5,626 bases of DNA, taken from Dehalococcoidia bacterium (GTDB lineage Bacteria > Chloroflexota > Dehalococcoidia > UBA2247). The notes beneath the pieces were generated by a model. It searched no databases. It saw nothing but the letters and a program-made list of their open reading frames with translations, and had not been told where the DNA came from. The stretch is taken from NCBI GenBank assembly GCA_021159955.1, contig JAGHDJ010000129.1, positions 1 through 5,626 of the forward strand, in the 5' to 3' direction. Shown here piece after piece: positions 1-5,626 of the stretch; the stretch's first letter is position 1; the number at the start of each line of letters is the position of its first letter. The translations under genes and the position numbers were made by a program.

Positions 1-24
1 CTCCTGCACCTGCTTGTGCAGGAG
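1..24. repeat. Perfect 9-bp inverted repeat inside the helicase gene
   Basis: CTCCTGCAC (1-9) and GTGCAGGAG (16-24) are exact reverse complements around a 6-base loop, CTGCTT. The repeat is in open coding frame (L-L-H-L-L-V-Q-E) and its right arm includes the GTG at 16. It could fold in mRNA, but as it lies within coding sequence and at the window edge its meaning is unknown and may be chance. Confidence 0.55.
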
Positions 25-2562
25 TGGCGCGCCAACCTCTACGCAGGGGCTACGGAAACCAGTCGTAGTCTCCTCAACTGGTGGTTCAATACTCTCCATC
101 TTATGCCCAAAGCCGATGGTACTGTGGCTGAATTCCAGTATTACTTTGCCCAGCGCGAAGCGCTAGAAACCATCATTTATCTGTATGATGTGGTGGGGGT
201 CAAAGATAAATATGACCTGATGCGCTTCGACAGTTCTGGCGCAGTCTCTACAGGTATGTTTGATGAAACCTGGCGGCGATTTGTGGCGAAGATGGCGACC
301 GGCGCAGGCAAGACCAAGGTGCTGAGCCTTGTTCTGGCGTGGAGTTTTTTCCACAAGCTATATGAGCCTGAGTCCAAACTTGCGCGCAATTTCTTAGTGA
401 TTACTCCTAATATCATCGTCCTTGACCGCATTTACAAAGATTTCAGTGGGCTGCACATCTTTTTTGAAGACCCTGTCTTACCCGATAATGGTGTGGGCGG
501 ACATAACTGGCACGACGATTTTCAGTTGACCTTGCATAAACAAGATGAAGTACACATCACCCGACCTATCGGTAATATCTTCCTGACTAACATCCACCGC
601 GTCTATGCCGGTAACGACATTCCTGCTTCTCCCGATGACGAGAACACTATGGAATATTTTCTGGGCAAACGTCCCACCGGCGCAACCACTGACTCAAAGG
701 TAGATTTAGGTATGATTGTGCGTGATATTGACGAGCTGGTGGTACTAAACGATGAGGCGCACCATATTCACGACCCAAGGATGGCATGGTTCAAATCCAT
801 TGAGGACATCCACAACCGCCTCAAGCAAAAAGGGTCAGCTCTTTCTCTGCAAGTGGATGTCACCGCCACCCCAAAGCATAATAATGGTGCCATTTTTGTA
901 CAAACAATCGTCGACTACCCGCTAGTGGAGGCTATTTCGCAAAACGTTGTCAAACATCCAGTGTTACCCGATGCTGCAAGCAGGGCTAAGCTGTTAGAGC
1001 GTCAAAGTGCCAAATATACTGAAAAATACACTGACTATATTCACCTGGGCGTTATTGAGTGGCGTAAAGCTTATGCCGAACATGAAAAAATGGGCAAAAA
1101 GGCTATCCTATTCGTTATGACCGACGATACCAAAAACTGTGACGATGTGGCGGCTTATCTTGAGGACAACTACTCGGACTTAAAAGACGCTGTATTAGTG
1201 ATCCACACTAAGAGAAACGGCGACATCTCTGAGTCATCAACAGGAAAAGCAAAAGAAGAAATGGATTTGCTGCGCAAACAAGCTAACGAAATTGATAGTT
1301 TCGATAGCCCTTATAAAGCCGTTATATCCGTGATGGTGCTCAAAGAAGGGTGGGATGTGCGCAATGTTACTACGATTATAGGACTGCGTCCGTATTCAGC
1401 TAAGAGCAATATCCTGCCTGAGCAAACTCTGGGACGCGGCTTGCGTAAAATGTATCCTGGTGGTATGGAAGAATACGTTAGTGTGGTAGGCACCGATGCT
1501 TTTATGGACTTCGTGGAATCCATTCAAGCTGAAGGCGTGGTGTTAGAGCGTAAGCCTATGGGTGAAGGTACTGTTCCGAAGACACCGCTGGTAGTCGAAA
1601 TTGATAATGAGAACACGAAAAAAGACATTGAAGCGCTCGATATTGAAATCCCGGTGCTGACGCCGCGCCTTTACAGGGAATATAAAAACCTTTCTGACTT
1701 GGATGTGACAGCATTTGAGTATGCAAAGGTAACCTACTTACAGTTCAGCGCAAAAAAACAACGTGAGATTATATTCAAAGACATCACCACCGGCGAAGTG
1801 GCGCATACCACTATTCTTGATACGGCAGGTATCATAGACTACCACAGTGTTATTGGCTATTTTACTCGGACTATTATGAAAGATTTACGCTTGGTTAGTG
1901 GTTACGACGTGCTGTACGGCAAAGTCAAGGCATTTATTCAAAACGATTTATTTAACCAACCTGTAGTACTCGAAGATCCTAACACATTGCGCAATCTATC
2001 AGAACTAGCCACCACCAAAACACTGATTGAAACCTTCAAAAAGGCAATCAATGCACTGACCATCCAGGACAAGGGTGATGCCAAGATTCGAGATAGCATC
2101 AAATTGCGCCAAACTCGTCCATTTGTAGCAAAGGAGCAGGCATACTTAATCCCAACGAAAAGCATCTTTACCAGGATTATCGGTGACAGCCATTTTGAAC
2201 TGCTTTTCGCCCGATTTTTAGAAGACTGTAACGATGTGGTTTCCTATGCCAAGAATTATATGGCTGTGCACTTCAAACTGGACTATGTCAACGCCGATGG
2301 TAATATCTCCAATTATTACCCTGACTTTTTGGTAAAGCTATCTGATAAACGAATTACTGTCGTCGAGATCAAAGGACAGAAAGACCCAGATGTGCCGCTC
2401 AAGATGCAACGGCTACGACAATGGTGTGAAGACATTAATCAGATTCAGTCTAGTGCAACTTATAATTTCGTATATGTGGATATGGAGAACTTCGAGCAGT
2501 ATAAGCCCGCTTCATTCCGTCAGTTGATAGAAATATTCCAAGAATACCAAAAGGGGAAATAA
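1..2562 (+). CDS. Type III restriction-like Res subunit: SF2 helicase with C-terminal PD-(D/E)XK nuclease (5' partial)
   Basis: This looks like the DNA-translocating and cleaving subunit of a restriction or defence system. Counting the GTG at base 16 as residue 1, I see Walker A ATGAGKT (94-100, K99), a motif Ia region around VITPN (128-132), DEAH box NDEAHH (245-250), motif III TATP (283-286), motif V KEGWDVRN (443-450) and motif VI QTLGRGLRK (470-478). The C-terminus has a nuclease pattern: E728 in SHFELLF, PD at 769-770 and E784-x-K786 in VVEIKGQ. All helicase and nuclease motifs look intact. The reading frame is open to base 1 and the GTG at 16 has no Shine-Dalgarno, so the real start is upstream. 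From memory, relatives of roughly 950-1000 residues have an extra N-terminal segment before the QEWR region. No methyltransferase or specificity gene is visible; one may lie to the left. It could act with a modification enzyme or in another nuclease-helicase defence system; the sequence cannot decide. The 3' end converges on hflX. Confidence 0.88.
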   Translation, partial: LLHLLVQEWRANLYAGATETSRSLLNWWFNTLHLMPKADGTVAEFQYYFAQREALETIIYLYDVVGVKDKYDLMRFDSSGAVSTGMFDETWRRFVAKMATGAGKTKVLSLVLAWSFFHKLYEPESKLARNFLVITPNIIVLDRIYKDFSGLHIFFEDPVLPDNGVGGHNWHDDFQLTLHKQDEVHITRPIGNIFLTNIHRVYAGNDIPASPDDENTMEYFLGKRPTGATTDSKVDLGMIVRDIDELVVLNDEAHHIHDPRMAWFKSIEDIHNRLKQKGSALSLQVDVTATPKHNNGAIFVQTIVDYPLVEAISQNVVKHPVLPDAASRAKLLERQSAKYTEKYTDYIHLGVIEWRKAYAEHEKMGKKAILFVMTDDTKNCDDVAAYLEDNYSDLKDAVLVIHTKRNGDISESSTGKAKEEMDLLRKQANEIDSFDSPYKAVISVMVLKEGWDVRNVTTIIGLRPYSAKSNILPEQTLGRGLRKMYPGGMEEYVSVVGTDAFMDFVESIQAEGVVLERKPMGEGTVPKTPLVVEIDNENTKKDIEALDIEIPVLTPRLYREYKNLSDLDVTAFEYAKVTYLQFSAKKQREIIFKDITTGEVAHTTILDTAGIIDYHSVIGYFTRTIMKDLRLVSGYDVLYGKVKAFIQNDLFNQPVVLEDPNTLRNLSELATTKTLIETFKKAINALTIQDKGDAKIRDSIKLRQTRPFVAKEQAYLIPTKSIFTRIIGDSHFELLFARFLEDCNDVVSYAKNYMAVHFKLDYVNADGNISNYYPDFLVKLSDKRITVVEIKGQKDPDVPLKMQRLRQWCEDINQIQSSATYNFVYVDMENFEQYKPASFRQLIEIFQEYQKGK

Positions 2563-2570
2563 TAAATTTC

Positions 2571-2603
2571 TCGTCTTCAATGTAGATACTTTACAAGAAG
2601 CGA
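2571..2603 (+). terminator. Candidate weak hairpin terminator after the helicase gene
   Basis: Eight bases after the helicase stop codon, an interrupted stem can form. TCG-T-CTTC (2571-2578) pairs with GAAG-CGA (2597-2603) with one bulged T, and an inner TGTA (2581-2584) pairs with TACA (2592-2595) around a 7-base loop. The + strand is followed by TGTTGTTATG, only mildly T-rich. Reading the other way it is followed by GAAATTTATTATTT, so it might also stop transcripts leaving hflX. No proper U tract is present, so this rests on position and pairing only. Confidence 0.3.
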
Positions 2604-2607
2604 TGTT

Positions 2608-2653
2608 GTTATGTCAACTTTAATACACTCAGGCGTGCTTATCCTGACATAAC
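2608..2653. repeat. Perfect 9-bp inverted repeat in the convergent spacer
   Basis: GTTATGTCA (2608-2616) and TGACATAAC (2645-2653) are exact reverse complements separated by 28 bases. A shorter competing pair, TCAGG (2629-2633) and CCTGA (2643-2647), lies inside. No T run follows on either strand, so this is not a typical intrinsic terminator. It could be a protein or recombinase binding site, the end of a lost mobile element, or a chance repeat. It sits between the defence-type gene and the dap/hflX genes. Confidence 0.5.
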
Positions 2654-2682
2654 GTATATAGTGCGAACCAAAGATACCCAAA

Positions 2683-2714
2683 TGTCCATTACATAATATA
2701 TTGGATTATGGGCA
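2683..2714 (-). terminator. Candidate hairpin just downstream of hflX
   Basis: Just after the hflX stop codon (TAG, 2720-2718), TGCCCAT and ATGGACA (read on the - strand; + positions 2708-2714 and 2683-2689) can pair over 7 bp with one G-U pair. The AT-rich interior contains a further AATATATT palindrome (2695-2702). The bases that follow on the - strand, TTTGGGTATCTTT, are only partly T-rich. It is a plausible but weak transcription end for the dapF-dapL-hflX unit. Confidence 0.25.
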
Positions 2715-2717
2715 ATA

Positions 2718-3866
2718 CTAGCGGTCATTTGACGGTAATAGTTTGTTTATAGTCCTCAAAAGTGCTTCTAACCCCCACTTCTTTGCAGCAGAGATTAATA
2801 TTACGTGGTTTAAACTATCGTTCTTCCTGTAATACTCACTGAGTTGTTCAAGGTCATCCTCTCCATGTATGTCAGGAAGTAAATCCGCTTTGTTAAAAAC
2901 TGTGAGTATTATCTTATCTTTAAGCCCCAGTTCTTTTAACAGGCTCTTAACCGTCTGTGATTGCTCTAAAGTGTTTTTATGTGTTACATCTACGACATTG
3001 AGCAATACATCTGCCTCATTAAGCTCCTCAAAGGTCGCTCTGAAGGCTGCTACTACTGCTGGCGGTAGTTTTTGGATAAAACCTACCGTATCGGTTAGTA
3101 ATATCTGGCGTCCGGTGTCAAGCCTGACACGGCGCGTAACCGGGTCAAGAGTGGTAAACAGCTCTTTTCTGGATGCTACCCCAGCTCCACTCAAAGCATT
3201 CAATAAAGTACTTTTTCCGGCACTGGTATAACCAACAAGAGACACTACCGGTATACCGCTATTTTTCCGCTTTTGGCGGTAAAGTATCCTGTGCTTTCTT
3301 ATTTTCTCGATGTTCTGTTCAATATGATGTATGCGGTGGCGTATAAGCCTTCTGTCGGTCTCGAGCTGCGATTCTCCCGGACCTCTGGTGCCAATACCTC
3401 CGCCAAGGCGCTCTAAATGGCTCCACTGTCCTGCTAAACGCGGAAGTAAGTATTGATGCTGTGCCAATTCAACCTGCAACTGCCCTTCGCGGGTTTGTGC
3501 TCTTCTGGCAAAAATATCCAGTATTAAGGCTGTGCGGTCAATGACTTTGACCTGGAGAGCCTTCTCCAGATTTCTTTGTTGAAGAGGAGAGAGTTCATCA
3601 TCAAAGATAACTGTGTCGCACTGAGTACATTGCTTCAGGGCAATGAGTTCCTGCACTTTGCCTTTGCCCACATAGTATGCAGGTGAAGGCCTGGATAACC
3701 ATTGTGTCAGTGTATCCAGTACTTCTACCCCATCAGAGATGGCTAACTGCCTCAACTCTTCAAGAGAGTCCTCCAATGACCATTGACCACCAGATCGCCT
3801 TGTCCTCGCTGCAACAAGTATGGTTCTCTCGACGGGAGACCGTGTGGGAACTGTGGTGTAGGTTAT
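2718..3866 (-). CDS. hflX: GTPase HflX, probable ATA start
   Basis: HflX is a cytoplasmic GTPase that binds the 50S subunit and splits stalled or idle ribosomes, especially under stress. Numbered from the ATA, the N-terminal HflX domain includes VGKGK (66-70) and the stretch ending DRTALILDIFA. The glycine-rich family signature GGGIGTRGPGESQLETDRR spans 155-173, and a basic helical linker follows. The G domain has G1 GYTSAGKST (212-220), G2 TTLDP (238-242), G3 DTVGF (259-263), G4 NKAD (325-328) and G5 SAAK (359-362). The protein ends soon after the G domain at 382 residues, slightly short for the family. The first standard start is TTG at 3776 (352 residues), but it has no good Shine-Dalgarno and would remove the first strand of the N-domain (ERTILVAA). 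I therefore place the start at ATA 3866-3864. It lies 26 bp downstream of dapL in a probable operon. The family assignment is very safe; the start codon is inferred. Confidence 0.95.
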   Translation of the reverse strand: MTYTTVPTRSPVERTILVAARTRRSGGQWSLEDSLEELRQLAISDGVEVLDTLTQWLSRPSPAYYVGKGKVQELIALKQCTQCDTVIFDDELSPLQQRNLEKALQVKVIDRTALILDIFARRAQTREGQLQVELAQHQYLLPRLAGQWSHLERLGGGIGTRGPGESQLETDRRLIRHRIHHIEQNIEKIRKHRILYRQKRKNSGIPVVSLVGYTSAGKSTLLNALSGAGVASRKELFTTLDPVTRRVRLDTGRQILLTDTVGFIQKLPPAVVAAFRATFEELNEADVLLNVVDVTHKNTLEQSQTVKSLLKELGLKDKIILTVFNKADLLPDIHGEDDLEQLSEYYRKNDSLNHVILISAAKKWGLEALLRTINKLLPSNDR

Positions 3867-3871
3867 ACTTT

Positions 3872-3877
3872 CCCCCT
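3872..3877 (-). promoter_or_regulatory. Shine-Dalgarno for hflX that decides the ATA start
   Basis: On the - strand AGGGGG is followed by five bases (AAAGT) and then ATA (3866-3864), which is in the hflX frame. An in-frame TAA (3881-3879) lies just upstream, so translation in this frame cannot begin further back. The motif and spacing closely match the dapL site (AGAAGGGG, five bases, ATG). No ATG, GTG, TTG or CTG occurs in frame between this site and the TTG at 3776. Confidence 0.7.
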
Positions 3878-3892
3878 GTTAGTTATAAATTG

Positions 3893-5080
3893 TTATGAGT
3901 TATTCCAATTTTGGTTGTGGGAATCATACCAATCCCTGAGCCTGTTTAGCCCTTTATCCAGTTGCTCATCCTGGGTGGTTAAAGACACTCTTATATATCC
4001 CTCCCCATATTTCCCGTAGCCAATACCGGGGGTAACAACGACACTGGTTTCCTCTATTAGTTTAGAGACAAAATCAGTCGAATTATACCCTGGCGGCACT
4101 TTAGCCCAGACATATAGAGAAGCTCTTGGCAGCTTAGCTTCCAATCCAATGGAGTTGAGTATATCCACTACTTTATCGCGTCGTTTCTGATAGACAGCGT
4201 TATGTTTACTGATGCAGTCCTGCGGACCTCTCAGTGCTTCAATAGCCGCATATTGAATGGCTTGCGGTATACCCGAGTCCAGATTTGATTTAACTCGCAT
4301 AAGGGCATTTATTATTTTGGCGTTGCCAACAGCCATCCCAATTCGCCATCCGGTCATATTATAACTCTTAGAGAGCGAATTGAATTCTATACCTACATCT
4401 CTAGCCCCAGGTGCTTCCATGAAACTCACAGGACGATAATCGTCGTAATAGATATCGGCATATGGTCCATCATGAAGAACTGCTATATCATATTTTTTGG
4501 CAAAAGCCACTACTCTTTCAAAGAACCCGATATCTGCCACTGCAGATGTGGGATTATGAGGATAATTCATCCATAGCACTTTGGCTTTTTCTGCTACTTG
4601 ACGAGGGATTTTGTCCATATCGGGTAAGAATTCATTTTCTTCCGTCAGGGGTAAATAATAGGACTCCCCACCGGCAAACATCGTTCCTATAGCATATACC
4701 GGATATCCAGGATCAGGTATCAAGGCGATATCACCCGGGTCTATGAAGCATAGTGCTATGTGAGCAATTCCCTCTTTCGCCCCGATTAGCGGCAATACTT
4801 CCTCCCCTGGGTCAAATGTTAATCCAAATCGCTTCTCATATCTCTCTGCAATTGCCTCTCTTAATTCAGGCAAGCCAATAGATTCAGGATAACGATGATT
4901 TGTCGGGTCTCGAGACGCCTGGCACAGGCACTCAATTATGTGGTCCGGCGTAGGAGTATCGGGATCTCCTATACCAAAACTTATCACATCTTTGCCCACC
5001 GCTTTCATCTCTTCAATCTTTTTGGAAATTCCCACAAAAAGATATGGCGGGAGATTTTCTATTCGTTTCGATACTTGCAT
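3893..5080 (-). CDS. dapL: LL-diaminopimelate aminotransferase
   Basis: This is a PLP-dependent fold-type I aminotransferase. It converts tetrahydrodipicolinate and glutamate to LL-diaminopimelate and 2-oxoglutarate in one step, for lysine and possibly peptidoglycan synthesis. From the chosen ATG (395 residues, normal for the family) it begins MQVSKRIENLPPYLF, a typical DapL start. Other features are GIGDPDTPTPDH (36-47), NHRYPES (61-67), NYPHNPT (172-178), DGPY (204-207), the Schiff-base lysine in SLSKSYNMTGWRIG (K238), R246 and the carboxylate-binding arginine in GYIRVSL (R364). The residue after NPT is serine rather than the more usual glycine, a mild change. The start at 5080 is favoured over an in-frame ATG at 5182 because it has AGAAGGGG five bases upstream and avoids a 34-residue N-terminal tail overlapping dapF. 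It sits 13 bp after dapF, whose product acts next in the pathway. A related aminotransferase specificity cannot be fully excluded, but the context supports DapL. Confidence 0.93.
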   Translation of the reverse strand: MQVSKRIENLPPYLFVGISKKIEEMKAVGKDVISFGIGDPDTPTPDHIIECLCQASRDPTNHRYPESIGLPELREAIAERYEKRFGLTFDPGEEVLPLIGAKEGIAHIALCFIDPGDIALIPDPGYPVYAIGTMFAGGESYYLPLTEENEFLPDMDKIPRQVAEKAKVLWMNYPHNPTSAVADIGFFERVVAFAKKYDIAVLHDGPYADIYYDDYRPVSFMEAPGARDVGIEFNSLSKSYNMTGWRIGMAVGNAKIINALMRVKSNLDSGIPQAIQYAAIEALRGPQDCISKHNAVYQKRRDKVVDILNSIGLEAKLPRASLYVWAKVPPGYNSTDFVSKLIEETSVVVTPGIGYGKYGEGYIRVSLTTQDEQLDKGLNRLRDWYDSHNQNWNNS

Positions 5081-5085
5081 ATCAT

Positions 5086-5093
5086 CCCCTTCT
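5086..5093 (-). promoter_or_regulatory. Ribosome binding site of dapL
   Basis: AGAAGGGG follows directly after the dapF stop codon (TAA, 5096-5094) and precedes the dapL ATG (5080-5078) by five bases. It fixes the dapL start at 5080 and puts translation of the two genes next to each other. Confidence 0.8.
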
Positions 5094-5626
5094 TTAGTCC
5101 CATTCTCCATTGAATACCTCTCGGGCAGGCCCACTGAGCTGTATTGCACCCGCACCATCCCACTCGGTAGATAATATCCCACCTGGCAATGTTATGTCAA
5201 TTTTGTTACCGCTGTAACCGCATAATCGGGAGGCAACCGCTATGGCACATGCACCAGTGCCGCATGATAACGTTTCCCCTACTCCTCTCTCCCAAACGCG
5301 TGCTTTCAACTTATGACGTTTTAAAACGTTGACCACCTCAAAATTAGTTCTTTCGGGAAAGATGGGGTTACTTTCTACCACAGGCCCTATTTCTGATAAC
5401 GGAAATGTTTGCACAGGTTCATTCACAAAACAGATAGCGTGAGGATTACCCATAGAAATTAACTTCAGTGATAATTCCCTGTCCTGTATGCGTATATCAT
5501 AGGACACCACTGATGTTATGTCAACTTCACTCCCCGTTTCGCCTGCCAGTAATAATTGCAAATCGTTCCGTTTCCACTGAGGTATCCCCATAACAACTTG
5601 TACCGAGTTCACTCGCTCATTGGCTA
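5094..5626 (-). CDS. dapF: Diaminopimelate epimerase, C-terminal part (5' end outside window)
   Basis: DapF is a PLP-independent epimerase that turns LL-diaminopimelate into the meso form, using a pair of cysteines as acid and base. About 177 C-terminal residues are present. The frame stays open to the right edge (A-N-E-R before the GTG at 5612), so that GTG is an internal valine. Counting it as residue 1, visible signatures are SMGNPHAICFV (53-63), FPERTN (85-90), VWERGVGETLSCGTGA (106-121) with the second catalytic cysteine C117, and a C-terminal LSGPAREVFNGEWD. The first catalytic cysteine and the N-terminal half lie beyond the window; full-length enzymes are about 270-290 residues. It is the first visible gene of the dapF-dapL-hflX run, and nothing in the visible part looks damaged. 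Confidence 0.95.
   Translation of the reverse strand, partial: ANERVNSVQVVMGIPQWKRNDLQLLLAGETGSEVDITSVVSYDIRIQDRELSLKLISMGNPHAICFVNEPVQTFPLSEIGPVVESNPIFPERTNFEVVNVLKRHKLKARVWERGVGETLSCGTGACAIAVASRLCGYSGNKIDITLPGGILSTEWDGAGAIQLSGPAREVFNGEWD

Noticed and set aside
2589..2617. Promoter-like TTGACA on the - strand (2617-2612) with TAAAGT about 18 bases on
   Set aside because: It would drive transcription antisense into the end of the helicase gene with no gene to serve; the second box matches the consensus poorly and TTGACA arises as part of the inverted-repeat arm.
2869..3231. 120-codon + strand open frame opposite hflX
   Set aside because: It lies wholly antisense to conserved G-domain coding sequence, has a low-complexity Ser/Leu-rich product and no recognisable domain; it is a shadow of hflX.
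3677..4019. Two overlapping + strand open frames across the dapL-hflX boundary
   Set aside because: They run antisense to the dapL 3' end and hflX 5' end, and their predicted products show no domain; the opposite-strand coding explains the sequence.
5081..5182. Longer dapL reading frame starting at the ATG at 5182
   Set aside because: It adds 34 residues unlike any DapL N-terminus, lies mostly inside the dapF coding region, and ignores the good ribosome binding site directly before the ATG at 5080.
5190..5527. Copies of the spacer repeat arm in dapF: TGTTATGTCAACTT (5514-5527, 14-base match to 2607-2620) and TGTTATGTCAA (5190-5200)
   Set aside because: Both encode the same Asp-Ile-Thr tripeptide in conserved DapF coding sequence, so coding coincidence explains them better than a dispersed repeat; a 14-base match in a window this size is not very unlikely by chance.

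Overview
The window holds four protein genes in two blocks that face each other. On the + strand, running in from beyond the left edge, is most of a large SF2 helicase fused to a C-terminal PD-(D/E)XK nuclease. It is the restriction (Res-like) subunit type seen in type III and related DNA-defence systems. On the - strand, running in from beyond the right edge, is a compact run in the order dapF (diaminopimelate epimerase, partial), dapL (LL-diaminopimelate aminotransferase) and hflX (ribosome-splitting GTPase). The blocks converge on a 155-bp AT-rich spacer (2563-2717) that contains inverted repeats but no gene.

DapL and DapF catalyse consecutive steps: tetrahydrodipicolinate to LL-DAP, then LL-DAP to meso-DAP, for lysine and, where present, peptidoglycan. 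DapL is the one-step aminotransferase route that bypasses the succinylase and acetylase branches. It occurs in Chloroflexota, some Clostridia, Deltaproteobacteria, cyanobacteria, chlamydiae and plants. The protein resembles what I remember of Dehalococcoidia DapL, so a Chloroflexota (Dehalococcoidia-like) or anaerobic clostridial bacterium is my best guess, but this is inference. Gaps of 13 and 26 bp between the three genes suggest one transcript whose promoter is outside the window.

The most interesting detail is the start of hflX. Coding sequence typical of the HflX N-terminus continues about 30 codons upstream of the first standard start (TTG at 3776). The only start-like codon there with a good Shine-Dalgarno is ATA at 3866-3864, preceded by AGGGGG at a 5-nt spacing, exactly as for dapL. 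Either hflX uses a rare ATA start, or an ATG has been lost by mutation or sequencing error.

I found no RNA genes, CRISPR array, transposase or clear undescribed system. The helicase-nuclease may belong to a defence locus, but any methyltransferase or other partner lies to the left of the window.
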